The notes below the pieces were generated by a model. That model searched no databases. It was given only the letters and a program-made list of their open reading frames with translations, and was not told the origin of the DNA. Positions 18,644 to 26,695 of a stretch of 57,358 nt of DNA are shown here, in pieces. Both the position numbers and the translations under genes were made by a program. The stretch is from Tsukamurella sp. 8F (lineage in GTDB: Bacteria; Actinomycetota; Actinomycetes; Mycobacteriales; Mycobacteriaceae), in assembly GCF_029167375.1 (NCBI RefSeq), contig NZ_JARFTP010000026.1, positions 1 through 57,358 on the forward strand, read 5' to 3'. Each line of letters begins with the position of its first letter. The stretch's first letter is position 1.

Positions 18644-19780
18644 TCAGGCCTCCGGTGCGGTGTCGGCATGTTCCTGTGCAGGCATGACCCTGCGGTGCGC
18701 CGATTCGGTCCCCGCCGCGACCAGCGACGCGTGCGTGGGTGGGTCGCTCGGCACGTGGGCCGGGCGCCGCAGCTCGAACTCCTTGCGTAGCACGGGAACC
18801 ACCTCGGTGCCGAGTAGCTCGACCTGCTCGAGCACCTGGTCCAGGGGGAGGCCGGCATGGTCCATGAGGAAGAGCTGGCGCTGGTAGTCCCCGACGTAAT
18901 CGGCGAAATGCAGCGTCTTCTCGATCACCTGCTCGGGTGTGCCCACGGTGAGTGGAGTCATCTGCTCGAAGTCCTCGAGTGACGGCCCGTGCCCGTACAC
19001 CGGCGCATTGTCGAAGTACGGCCTGAAGCGCCGCTTCGCCTCCGCCTCGGTCGCGGCCATGAACGCCTGTCCGCCGAGGCCGACGATCGCCTGTTCCGCG
19101 GATCCGTGTCCGTAGTGTTCGAAGCGCCGTCGGTAGAGCCGCACCATCTGTTCGGTGTGCTCGGGATTCCAGAAGATGTTGTTGTGGAAGAACCCGTCGC
19201 CGTAGAAGGCGGCCTGCTCGGCGATCTCAGGCGTTCGGATCGACCCGTGCCACACGAAAGGGGGTGTGTCGTCGAGGGGGAACGGCGTCGACGTGAATCC
19301 CTGCAGCGGAGTGCGGAACCGCCCCTGCCAATCGATGTTCTTCTCACGCCACAACCGGCGTAGCAAATGATAGTTCTCGACGGCCAGGTCCACGCCCTCG
19401 CGGATGTCCTTGCCGAACCAGGGATATACCGGTCCGGTGTTCCCGCGGCCCATCATCAGGTCGACGCGGCCGCCCGAGAGATGCTGCAGCATCGCGTAGT
19501 CTTCCGCGATCTTCACCGGATCGTTCGTGGTGATGAGTGTCGTCGCGGTGGACAGTAGGAGCTTGTCCGTGCGAGCTGCGACCCAGCCCAGCAGGGTGGT
19601 CGGCGACGACGGCACGAACGGAGGATTGTGGTGCTCGCCGGTCGCGAACACATCCAGACCCACCTCCTCGGCCTTCTGTGCGATGGCCGTCATGGTGGCG
19701 ATACGCTCGCCCTCACCGGGGGTCCTGCCGGTGGTCGGGTCCATGGTGACGTCCCCGACGGTGAAAATGCCGAACTGCAT
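18644..19780 (-). CDS. LLM-class flavin-dependent monooxygenase (CE1758 type)
   Basis: 378 residues, bacterial luciferase-like TIM barrel. Conserved segments are the N-terminal MQFGIFTVGD strand, VFATGEHHNPPF (active-site His), LLSTATTLITTNDPVKIAEDYAMLQHLSGGR and FVWHGSIRTPEIAEQAA. Such enzymes use reduced FMN from a partner reductase, and a reductase gene follows by 2 nt in the same operon. ATG 19780 is chosen because it starts the first barrel strand and follows GGAGAGG; the longer ORF from 19831 adds a polar tail. The C-terminal 60 residues are polar and probably disordered. Confidence 0.9.
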   Translation of the reverse strand: MQFGIFTVGDVTMDPTTGRTPGEGERIATMTAIAQKAEEVGLDVFATGEHHNPPFVPSSPTTLLGWVAARTDKLLLSTATTLITTNDPVKIAEDYAMLQHLSGGRVDLMMGRGNTGPVYPWFGKDIREGVDLAVENYHLLRRLWREKNIDWQGRFRTPLQGFTSTPFPLDDTPPFVWHGSIRTPEIAEQAAFYGDGFFHNNIFWNPEHTEQMVRLYRRRFEHYGHGSAEQAIVGLGGQAFMAATEAEAKRRFRPYFDNAPVYGHGPSLEDFEQMTPLTVGTPEQVIEKTLHFADYVGDYQRQLFLMDHAGLPLDQVLEQVELLGTEVVPVLRKEFELRRPAHVPSDPPTHASLVAAGTESAHRRVMPAQEHADTAPEA

Positions 19781-19871
19781 GTCGGTCCACCTCTCCTCGT
19801 GTTGCCGGCGGGTTGTCCCGCCTGCCGACATCAGCTGTAACGGACCGCGGTCCGCTTATATTTCCCGGCAG

Positions 19872-21125
19872 TCAGCGCGGAGAGAACCACGTCGTGATCG
19901 AGTCGAGCAGGGCCGGGTAGCGCTTCGCCTCGGGGTGTGCGCCGGGCTTGCCCGTGCTCATGATGCCGACGGCCAGGTCGCGAGCGGGATCCGCCCACAT
20001 CGCGATCTGCGTGAGGCCCGTGTGCCCGAACGCCTCCGGCGCATCCAGCCCGAACGGGCCGAAACGCTTGGATCCCAGCATGTATCCGGTGCCCCAGCGC
20101 ATCGGCAGGCCGCCGGATGCCAGGTCGGGGCGTAACCGCCGCGCGGGAGCCCTTGCGGCCGAGAGGGTCTCGGGGCTCAGTACCCGATACCCGTCGAGCT
20201 CGCCACCGCGTCGCAACAGTTCGGCGAAGCGGGACAGCTCGTGCGCCGTCGACACCAGGTTGGAGGACGGCACGATCCCGGTCAGGAAGCGGCGGGAGTT
20301 CGCCGCCTTCATGGTCTGCGCCATAGTCCCGCCGACCAGCAGTCGGTAGCCCTTCTCGACCACCGGTGACGGCGGCGCCCCGGTCGCGTGGCTCGGCGCG
20401 ACCAGTGGCAGATCCTCGTCGGACACACCGAGGTTCGTCCACCGGAACCCGAGCGGCCCCAGGATCTCGGTGGTGAGGATGTCGCGGATGGACCGGCCGG
20501 CCGCCGCCAGCACGATCTCGCGCACCAACGGGCCCCAGGTCAACGCGTGGTACATGTGCACGAGGCCCGGCGGATAGACGGTCCGCAAGCGTCCCAGCAT
20601 CTCTCGCGTGTACGCGCTGTCCTCCGACCGCTTCAGATCGGGCCTGGGCCCGGTCGGCACCGGAACGCCTGCGGAGTGGGTCAGTACGTGGCGGATCGTC
20701 ACGCGCTCCTTGCGGTCGCCCGTGAACTCGGGGAGGTATTCGCACACCGGCGTGTCGAGGCCGAGCATCCCACGCTCGATCAGCATGTGCAGCACGGTCA
20801 CCGACACGCCTTTGGCAGCGGAGAACGCACACGACGGCGTACCCGTCTTCATAGCCGAGAGGTCTACGCGCTCCTCGCCGGGCGCAAGCGGTGCGTTGCC
20901 CCACCCGTGTCCGATCGCGCGATCCAACACCACGCGGCCCCGGTGCCGCACGCAGACCTGGATGGCGGGGTGCAGCCCGGCCGCGTACCAGTGCCGCGCG
21001 GCAGCCCACACCCGGCGGGCGGCCTCCGCCTCGGCCGCGTTCGCCTCCTCGGTGCCTACATCGGTGACCGCGTCCAGGTCCTCCGGCACCGCTATCCGCC
21101 CGCTCGTTCCGCCAGTTCGCTCCAC
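19872..21125 (-). CDS. Beta-lactamase-fold serine hydrolase (EstB-like)
   Basis: 417 residues. The SxxK catalytic motif is CAFSAAKGVSV (about residues 100-110), HVLTHSAGVP and the tyrosine motif MYHALTWG follow, and the third motif is the C-terminal HTGLTQ. This fits class-C-like carboxylesterases and peptidases of COG1680 rather than true beta-lactamases. No signal peptide is evident, so it is probably cytoplasmic. The GTG start lies 7 nt from TACCCT, and the divergent lysoplasmalogenase start is 41 bp away, giving back-to-back leaderless promoters. Confidence 0.85.
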   Translation of the reverse strand: MERTGGTSGRIAVPEDLDAVTDVGTEEANAAEAEAARRVWAAARHWYAAGLHPAIQVCVRHRGRVVLDRAIGHGWGNAPLAPGEERVDLSAMKTGTPSCAFSAAKGVSVTVLHMLIERGMLGLDTPVCEYLPEFTGDRKERVTIRHVLTHSAGVPVPTGPRPDLKRSEDSAYTREMLGRLRTVYPPGLVHMYHALTWGPLVREIVLAAAGRSIRDILTTEILGPLGFRWTNLGVSDEDLPLVAPSHATGAPPSPVVEKGYRLLVGGTMAQTMKAANSRRFLTGIVPSSNLVSTAHELSRFAELLRRGGELDGYRVLSPETLSAARAPARRLRPDLASGGLPMRWGTGYMLGSKRFGPFGLDAPEAFGHTGLTQIAMWADPARDLAVGIMSTGKPGAHPEAKRYPALLDSITTWFSPR

Positions 21126-21132
21126 GGCCGCC

Positions 21133-21138
21133 AGGGTA
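21133..21138 (-). promoter_or_regulatory. -10 element, leaderless serine hydrolase promoter
   Basis: TACCCT on the minus strand, 7 nt before the GTG at 21125. Confidence 0.5.
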
Positions 21139-21153
21139 ACGGCCGCGTGTGGC

Positions 21154-21159
21154 TACATT
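21154..21159 (+). promoter_or_regulatory. -10 element, leaderless lysoplasmalogenase promoter
   Basis: TACATT lies 6 nt before the GTG at 21166 and only 16 bp from the divergent -10 box. Confidence 0.5.
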
Positions 21160-21165
21160 GACGGA

Positions 21166-21843
21166 GTGCGAACCTCGCAGATCCTGAAGGCCGCGTACGC
21201 GGGTCTCGCGGCCACCGACACCGCGCTCTCCGCGCTTCCATCGTCGCGTGCCCACCGCATGCGGCGGGTGAGCAAGCCGCTCCTGATGCCGACGCTGGCG
21301 GCAGCGACGATCGCCGACCCGCGCGGTGGTACCGCACCGCTCCGCAACGTCGCTCTGCGCGCGCAGGTCGCCGCCTGGTGCGGCGACGTCGTGCTGCTGG
21401 GGGACGAGCCCGCCGATTTCGCCGGCGGAGCGATCGCGTTCGCGGTGGCGCACGGGAACTACATCGACGGCTTTCTGGAGCACCGCGGCCAGCGCTCGCG
21501 GGGCTCCGTCCGGGCCGTCGCGGGGCTGTGGGCCGTCGCCGCTCCGGGGGTGATAGTGGGCGCGGGTCGTCAGCGACGATGGCTCGCCCCGGTCGTCGGG
21601 GTCTACTCCGCCGCGGTGGCGGCAACACTCGCGTCGGCGACGCTCGTCGGTTCGCGCGAGGTCCGCGTCGCGGCCACGGCCGGCGCCGCCCTGTTCCTAC
21701 TCAGCGATTCTCTGCTGGGCGCGAGACGGTTCCTGCTGCGCAGCGCGCCGCCCGCGATGGAGGGTGCGGTGATGGCCACGTACTCGGCCGCGCAGTTCCT
21801 CCTGGCCGAGGCCGCCCTGCGCTCGGGCATCGGCGATGTCTGA
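21166..21843 (+). CDS. YhhN/TMEM86-family lysoplasmalogenase-like membrane protein
   Basis: 225 residues with about seven to eight transmembrane helices. The sequence follows the YhhN family pattern: SKPLLMPTLAA in the second helix region, a conserved acidic WCGDVVLLG motif, AFAVAHGNYIDGF, and LFLLSDSLLGARRF near the end. Characterised relatives hydrolyse lysoplasmalogens, but the actinobacterial role is unclear. The GTG start is fixed by the leaderless promoter spacing; the ORF extends upstream for 558 nt only as a shadow of the opposite gene. It overlaps the next gene by 8 nt, suggesting co-translation. Confidence 0.78.
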   Translation: MRTSQILKAAYAGLAATDTALSALPSSRAHRMRRVSKPLLMPTLAAATIADPRGGTAPLRNVALRAQVAAWCGDVVLLGDEPADFAGGAIAFAVAHGNYIDGFLEHRGQRSRGSVRAVAGLWAVAAPGVIVGAGRQRRWLAPVVGVYSAAVAATLASATLVGSREVRVAATAGAALFLLSDSLLGARRFLLRSAPPAMEGAVMATYSAAQFLLAEAALRSGIGDV

Positions 21844-22393
21844 GACGTCCTGGCACGAGCCGACCGACGCGCAGATCGCGGAGTTGTCGGCGCAGCAACG
21901 GCGCGTACTGATCGAGCGGCTCGAGCGACCGATCAGCGACGTCATCGCACCGCACCGTGTCGGCCGGGTGCGCGCGATCCGGCTCGGCCTGATGGCAGGC
22001 GCCGCCACGGCGTTGATCCCGTGGATAGTCTTCCTCGGCCTGTCGCTGCCGGACCGTTACGTGACGCAGCACTGGGTTGCGGTGTGGGTCGGCTTCGACT
22101 GCCTCCTCGTCACGAGCATGGCGATCACGGCGCTGTTGGGCTGGCGTAGGCGGCTGCTGGTCGCGCCGGCGAGTTTCGCCACCGGGGTCCTGCTGTTGTG
22201 CGACGCCTGGTTCGACGTCCTGACGGCCGATCGTGGCGACGTCATGGTGTCGCTGCTGACCGCGTTCCTCGCCGAACTGCCGCTGGCGTTCATCATGATG
22301 ACGGGGGCGATGCGCCTGATGCGCTTCGTGGCGCTGCGTCTGTGGCTCATCGAACCGGGCACGCCGCTGTGGCGCGTGGAGATCCCCCTGTAG
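21836..22393 (+). CDS. Four-helix membrane protein of unknown function
   Basis: 185 residues. A polar N-terminus (about 1-50, with a helical AQIAELSAQQRRVLIERLERP segment) precedes four hydrophobic helices: about 54-72, 82-102, 108-126 and 140-162. No catalytic motif is recognised. The start overlaps the lysoplasmalogenase end, so the two are probably one operon. I do not recognise the family with confidence. Confidence 0.65.
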   Translation: MSETSWHEPTDAQIAELSAQQRRVLIERLERPISDVIAPHRVGRVRAIRLGLMAGAATALIPWIVFLGLSLPDRYVTQHWVAVWVGFDCLLVTSMAITALLGWRRRLLVAPASFATGVLLLCDAWFDVLTADRGDVMVSLLTAFLAELPLAFIMMTGAMRLMRFVALRLWLIEPGTPLWRVEIPL

Positions 22394-22395
22394 TT

Positions 22396-23148
22396 CTAAC
22401 CGCTCACGACGCCGGTGCGGCGCGACCGCACCGCCGTGACCACGCGGCCGGTCGCGGTCGCGATGAGGAAGCCCGCGACCACCGCGAGCAGCATCGTCAC
22501 CGTCCGGAATGGGGCGCGCCCGCCCTCGACAGCGGCCGCCACGAGGTCGACGGAGCGGTGTGCGAGCGATTTACCCACCTCGAGCGGAGTCTCGTAGACA
22601 GGCACGCTGTAGAACTGCCGCCAGGTGTTGAACTTCAGCCCCACGTTCGCGCTCTGCGCAGCGGTGCGGCACACCGAGTCCCGGCATACCGCATCCATCC
22701 GCGCGACGAGCTGGGCATCGAGCGCCTGCCGTGCCCACGGCCCCAGCGGATGGCCGTCGTGGGCTGCCACACGCAGCAGGTCGAAGCCCAGGTCGTGTGC
22801 GGCGCAGATGGGCATGAACTTGTGGGGCAACGGGAATCCCTTGTCCGAGCAGCCGCCGGTGGGCTTGGCCGGGACGCCGGCACGGAGCACGGGCCTGTAG
22901 TGGGCGATCGCCGCGAAATCGCGGGGGAGAAGATCCTGTGCCGTCTGTGGCGACGGCCCCGTGAGGGCGTACACGGCGCGGCCCGCAGGCGTGGCGAGGT
23001 CGGCGGCGGGAGCTGCCGCCCGGAAAGCGGGTAGGGCGGCGACGTCGGCGCGGGCCGGGAAAGCAGCGAACAGCGTCGCGACGATCGCCAGGACGAGCGC
23101 CATCGGCACGGCGAACGAGGCCGGGAGGCGCTTGAGGCGTGAGGACAT
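22396..23148 (-). CDS. Exported phospholipase A2-like protein with C-terminal anchor
   Basis: 250 residues. A Sec-type signal peptide (KRLP followed by a hydrophobic core and AFPARA) should be cleaved near residue 34. The central motif GGCSDKGFPLP...FMPICAAHDLGFDLLR places a cysteine pair and a catalytic His-Asp dyad as in prokaryotic secreted phospholipases A2 (CSxxP...CxxHDxGY). Two further cysteines (CRDSVC) would pair. A second hydrophobic helix near 218-238 may anchor the domain outside the membrane, which is unusual for soluble PLA2. The expected calcium-loop residues are not clearly conserved. ATG 23148 is preferred over a TTG nine bases earlier. Confidence 0.7.
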   Translation of the reverse strand: MSSRLKRLPASFAVPMALVLAIVATLFAAFPARADVAALPAFRAAAPAADLATPAGRAVYALTGPSPQTAQDLLPRDFAAIAHYRPVLRAGVPAKPTGGCSDKGFPLPHKFMPICAAHDLGFDLLRVAAHDGHPLGPWARQALDAQLVARMDAVCRDSVCRTAAQSANVGLKFNTWRQFYSVPVYETPLEVGKSLAHRSVDLVAAAVEGGRAPFRTVTMLLAVVAGFLIATATGRVVTAVRSRRTGVVSG

Positions 23149-23247
23149 GGCCGCCAAGCCTAGCGGCGAGGACCAGCTCGCGGAATGTCCGTGTCGACCA
23201 TATCGTGATGGTTTGCGCTTATTCGTGGGGCATATGCGGGCGAGGTT

Positions 23248-24777
23248 TCAGCCTGGGCTCAGTCGAAAGCGCACCGGATCGCCTGGGCGCACCTGCGCGG
23301 CGACGTCGACGTCCTCGGGTTCGAGTACTGCGACGACGGGGTAACCACCTGTCGTCGGGTGATCCGTCAGGAACACCAACGGCAGGCCGCTCGGGGGGAC
23401 CTGCACGGCTCCCCGCACCGTCGGCTCGCTCGCGAGTTCGCCGCCCCGCGCCCGTCCGAGTGGCTCGCCGTCGAGACGTAGCCCGACGCGGTTCGAGTCC
23501 GGGCTGGCCGACCACACGGTGCCGCACAGACGCTCGAGCGCGTCGACGATCCAGTCGGCGCGTGGCCCCACGGTGACTCGGAGCTCCGCGGCTGCCGCGA
23601 AATCGCGCTGCACCTCGGGGGGACCCACCACGCCCCGTCCCGGTAGTACCCGCAGCTCGTCCCCGGCGACGAGCGGTTCGGGCCCGAGGCGGGACAGTAC
23701 GTCCCTCGCCGCACTGCCCAGCACTTCGGGTACGTCCAGTCCGCCCCGCGCTGCGACATACGTTCGCAGGCCCGCGGGCGGGTGCCCGAGTTCCAGAACG
23801 TCGCCTGCGCGCAGCAGGAAAGGTGCGGCCATCGGGGGCTTCCGCAGTGGCCGTTCGGGCGGCGTCACCGTCAGCTCGACAGGCGCACCCGCCACGGCCA
23901 GTACGACGTCCCTGAGGGCCTCTAGGGCGAGTCCGCCGTCGACGAGCTCCAGCGCCGGAGCCCCGGGGGCGTTGCCTGCCACCCGGTTCGCGAGCCGTAG
24001 CGAGCGCGCATCGGCCGCCCCCGAGGCGGGCACGCCCATCCCGGCGTAGCCCGGCCTGCCGAGGTCCTGGACGAGCGTCAGTGGCGACGTTCGCAATACC
24101 CGCAGGTCGCCATTGTCGACCGTGGCCCGGACATCGGCAGGAAGTCGTACGGCGACGGCCTCTCGCACGGCATGGAATCGGACCGATGTGCCAGGGCGGA
24201 TGAGAGCCGGCGGGTCACGGTCGCTGTCCCACAGCGTGGCGCCGGTGCGGCCGATGAGCTGCCACCCGCCGGGTGAGGTTCGCGGGTACACGCCGGAATA
24301 CGGCCCCGCCAGGGCTACCGAGCCGGGCGGCACGGCAGTTCGCGGGTTGTCCCGCCTCGGTACGTCCAGCCCGCCGCCGACCAGGTACGCGAACCCCGGT
24401 GCGAACCCCGTGAACGCCGCCGTCCACCGGGCGCGGATGTGGGCGTCGACGACTGCCGACGCGCTCATGCCGCACGCGCGCGCCACATCGTCGAGGTCGA
24501 CGCCGTCGTAGACGACGTCCACGGTCACGGACTCCGCTGTACGGTCTGGCGGTGGCGGGATCATCATGCCGTCCAGGAGGTCTCGAATCGCCGCGGTGTG
24601 CGTGCGGTGACCCACGACGAGGACGGTCCGCGCCGCGACCACCACCTCGCACTGCCCGCTGAGCGGGTCGGTCTCGAGATGAGCGGCCAGGGCGGCCGCG
24701 TCGTTCGGTGACGCGAGCTCCGCCAGTACCGCGTGCCGTCCGAGCGGCCGCGCCCGCAGAACCCTGTGCTCACCCAC
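23248..24777 (-). CDS. 5-oxoprolinase subunits B and C fused (PxpB-PxpC)
   Basis: 509 residues. Residues about 1-215 match PxpB/KipI (carboxyltransferase subdomain C/D): FTGFAPGFAYL and the cyclophilin-like segment [34 protein letters not shown]. Residues about 225-509 match PxpC/KipA: LTLVQDLGRPGYAGMGVPASGAAD, RLANRVAGN, TYVAARGGLDVP and the C-terminal FLTDHPTTGGYPVVAVL. Together with PxpA these hydrolyse 5-oxoproline to glutamate using ATP; pxpA is not adjacent here. The fusion of B and C is common in actinobacteria. Start: GTG with TAAGCT 7 nt upstream. Confidence 0.9.
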   Translation of the reverse strand: MGEHRVLRARPLGRHAVLAELASPNDAAALAAHLETDPLSGQCEVVVAARTVLVVGHRTHTAAIRDLLDGMMIPPPPDRTAESVTVDVVYDGVDLDDVARACGMSASAVVDAHIRARWTAAFTGFAPGFAYLVGGGLDVPRRDNPRTAVPPGSVALAGPYSGVYPRTSPGGWQLIGRTGATLWDSDRDPPALIRPGTSVRFHAVREAVAVRLPADVRATVDNGDLRVLRTSPLTLVQDLGRPGYAGMGVPASGAADARSLRLANRVAGNAPGAPALELVDGGLALEALRDVVLAVAGAPVELTVTPPERPLRKPPMAAPFLLRAGDVLELGHPPAGLRTYVAARGGLDVPEVLGSAARDVLSRLGPEPLVAGDELRVLPGRGVVGPPEVQRDFAAAAELRVTVGPRADWIVDALERLCGTVWSASPDSNRVGLRLDGEPLGRARGGELASEPTVRGAVQVPPSGLPLVFLTDHPTTGGYPVVAVLEPEDVDVAAQVRPGDPVRFRLSPG

Positions 24778-24784
24778 GCCGCCC

Positions 24785-24790
24785 AGCTTA
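24785..24790 (-). promoter_or_regulatory. -10 element, leaderless pxpBC promoter
   Basis: TAAGCT on the minus strand, 7 nt before the GTG at 24777. Confidence 0.5.
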
Positions 24791-24800
24791 TGTCTGCCCG

Positions 24801-24806
24801 TATCCT
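24801..24806 (+). promoter_or_regulatory. -10 element, leaderless metallophosphatase promoter
   Basis: TATCCT lies 6 nt before the ATG at 24813; the divergent -10 box is only 10 bp away. Confidence 0.55.
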
Positions 24807-24812
24807 GTGCGA

Positions 24813-25970
24813 ATGGCCCGGATCCTCATCCTCGCTCTCGTCTTCGCGCTTCTTTCATGGTGGCTGCACCGCCGCCTGGTGCGCGCCACGGATCTCCGGC
24901 GGGGATGGCGCATCGCGGCGGCGCTGGTGGTCGTCGCCGGCGGGGTGCTCACGGTGATAGGCGCGGGCAGTGGGAGCGTGTTCGCTCCCGCGTGGGCGCG
25001 CCTGCCGGCATTTGCGGGCTGGGTGTGGGCCGGAACGGTCTTCTACCTCGTGCTCGGCCTGCTGCCTCTCGCCGTTCTGTGCGTGGTCGCTGCCGTCGTC
25101 CGCCGGATCCGCAAGCGCGAGCGCAGGTCCCGACGCGCGGTGCGTATCGCCACCGCCGCAGTCGTGCTCGCGGCGTGTGGCACCGCGGGGTACGGGGTCA
25201 CCGCGGCCGCGTCGCCCTCGATTGTGGGTGTCCGCATACCGCTGGACCGCCTTCCGCCCGGATTCGACGGTGTGCGAATAGCTTTCGTCTCTGACTTGCA
25301 CGTGGGTCCCAGTCGTGGTGCCGGTTTCACGCAGAAGGTGGCCGACCTCGTGGCGGCGCAGCACCCTGATCTGATCGCGTTCGGCGGCGATCTCACGGAC
25401 GGCACGGTGGATCGTGTGGGCGATACCCTGAAACCGCTTGCGCCGCTGAGGGCTCCGCTCGGCGTGTTCGGGGTGAGTGGCAACCACGAGTTCTACTCGG
25501 ACGACGCCGGGCGCTGGCTGGACGCATGGCAACGCGTGGGTATACGGCCCCTGCGTAACGCGCGGGTGAGCCTCGTGCGGAACGGCAGTCGGATCGACCT
25601 CGCCGGGATCCACGACTACTCGGGGCGGTCGCCGAACGCGCCCGATCTGAAAGCTGCGCTCGCCGGCCACGACCCGCGCGCGTTCACGCTGCTGCTGGCT
25701 CACGAGCCGCGGCAGGCACTTGCGACGAACCGTAGGGGAGCGGGGCCGGTAGACCTCCAGCTGTCCGGCCACACGCACGGCGGGCAGCTGTGGCCGCTGC
25801 GGTACCTGGTTCCGCTGCAACAGCCCTCGGTCGAGGGGCTGGCATGGGTCGACGGGACGGCGGTCTACACGACGCGTGGCGTCGGCGCCTGGGGGCCGCC
25901 GATGCGCGTCGGCGCGCCGCCGGAGATCACCCTGCTGACTCTCGTCCGCACGGCCGCGACTCGGAAGTAG
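24813..25970 (+). CDS. Membrane-anchored metallophosphoesterase
   Basis: 385 residues. The N-terminal part has about four transmembrane helices (about 3-18, 28-48, 58-88, 108-128). The C-terminal phosphoesterase domain shows the dimetal motifs in order: SDLHVG, FGGDLTDG, GNHEFY, LLAHEPRQA and SGHTHGGQLWP. This YkuE/YaeI-like arrangement is typical of enzymes acting on lipid-linked phosphates or UDP-diacylglucosamine-type substrates, probably outside the membrane. The substrate is not determined. The start is set by the leaderless promoter; a longer ORF from 24708 lies inside the divergent gene. Confidence 0.88.
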   Translation: MARILILALVFALLSWWLHRRLVRATDLRRGWRIAAALVVVAGGVLTVIGAGSGSVFAPAWARLPAFAGWVWAGTVFYLVLGLLPLAVLCVVAAVVRRIRKRERRSRRAVRIATAAVVLAACGTAGYGVTAAASPSIVGVRIPLDRLPPGFDGVRIAFVSDLHVGPSRGAGFTQKVADLVAAQHPDLIAFGGDLTDGTVDRVGDTLKPLAPLRAPLGVFGVSGNHEFYSDDAGRWLDAWQRVGIRPLRNARVSLVRNGSRIDLAGIHDYSGRSPNAPDLKAALAGHDPRAFTLLLAHEPRQALATNRRGAGPVDLQLSGHTHGGQLWPLRYLVPLQQPSVEGLAWVDGTAVYTTRGVGAWGPPMRVGAPPEITLLTLVRTAATRK

Positions 25971-25988
25971 TCGCTGGCACGGACTCTA

Positions 25989-26008
25989 CTGTCAGGGTAC
26001 CTTGACAG
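25989..26008. promoter_or_regulatory. 20-bp palindromic operator abutting the HTH-PASTA start
   Basis: CTGTCAGGGTACCTTGACAG: 18 of 20 bases symmetric about a GGTACC core, ending 1 nt before the ATG at 26010. The hexamer TACCTT (25998-26003) inside it is 6 nt from the ATG, so it is also the likely -10 box of a leaderless transcript. Autoregulation by the encoded HTH protein is inferred. Confidence 0.65.
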
Positions 26009-26009
26009 C

Positions 26010-26660
26010 ATGACGTTCTCCGCGTGGTGGCACGAGGGCGAGCGGGTGTGGCGACGGCTGGCCGGCCACCCCGCGGGTCCGCAGACGAGCGACGACGCGC
26101 TGGGCGCCCTGTCCGACATCGCAGCGCTGCGGCGAGTGCTCGACCAGGCGGAACTCGCGGCGGTACGCCTCGCGCGGCGCGGCCAGACGTCGTGGACGGA
26201 GATCGCGACGAGCCTGGGCGTGAGCCGCCAGGCGGCGTGGGAGCGGTGGCGGGAGATCGACCGTACGCCCGATCCCGAGCGGACTCCCGATCCGCCGGGT
26301 AGAGAGGTCGCAGACTGGGAGCTGGACCTGCTCGACGCGGCTGAGCGACGGGCCCGCAAGTACGAGAACGTCGCGGTGCCGGATGTGATCGGCATGCAGT
26401 GGCCCGCGGCGCGGGCGCGCATCGTCGGGCAGGACCTACTGCCGAAGGTCGTCTCGCCCGCGGGTCCGGAGCCGGCGGCGGACGATGCGGCGTGGGTCGT
26501 GACGGATCAGTCCCCGGAGTCGGGCGCGAGGGCGCTCAATCGCACACCGGTCCGTGTGTGGCTGCGGCCCGACGGCGACGCGGGCGTGCGCGAGCCCCGT
26601 CGGCCCCGTCCTACACCGCGCCAGATGCGGGAGACGAAGGAGCCCGATCCCGCCGCCTGA
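26010..26660 (+). CDS. HTH DNA-binding protein with C-terminal PASTA domain
   Basis: 216 residues, no signal peptide or membrane segment. Residues about 35-82 form a helical region ending in a helix-turn-helix, TSWTEIATSLGVSRQAAWERW. Residues about 121-186 look like one PASTA repeat: VAVPDVIGMQWPAARARIVGQDL, then QSPESGARALNRTPVRVWL. PASTA domains normally sit outside the cell on Stk1/PknB kinases and penicillin-binding proteins and bind muropeptides; here the domain is in a cytoplasmic DNA-binding protein. The C-terminus is a short Pro/Arg-rich tail. A 20-bp palindrome touches the start codon. The effector is unknown. Confidence 0.8.
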   Translation: MTFSAWWHEGERVWRRLAGHPAGPQTSDDALGALSDIAALRRVLDQAELAAVRLARRGQTSWTEIATSLGVSRQAAWERWREIDRTPDPERTPDPPGREVADWELDLLDAAERRARKYENVAVPDVIGMQWPAARARIVGQDLLPKVVSPAGPEPAADDAAWVVTDQSPESGARALNRTPVRVWLRPDGDAGVREPRRPRPTPRQMRETKEPDPAA

Positions 26661-26683
26661 TCCGCCGTCGGGAGAACGGCTGT

Positions 26684-26689
26684 TAACCT
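26684..26689 (+). promoter_or_regulatory. -10 element, leaderless acyl-CoA carboxyltransferase promoter
   Basis: TAACCT lies 6 nt before the GTG at 26696. Confidence 0.5.
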
Positions 26690-26695
26690 GGCGCC

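Noticed and set aside
19872-21125. True beta-lactamase resistance gene
   Set aside because: SxxK and HTG motifs fit COG1680 esterases/peptidases, and there is no signal peptide or KTG as expected for an exported beta-lactamase.
19831-21483. 550-codon minus-strand ORF over the serine hydrolase region
   Set aside because: Different frame from the hydrolase with SxxK; Arg-rich product without motifs.
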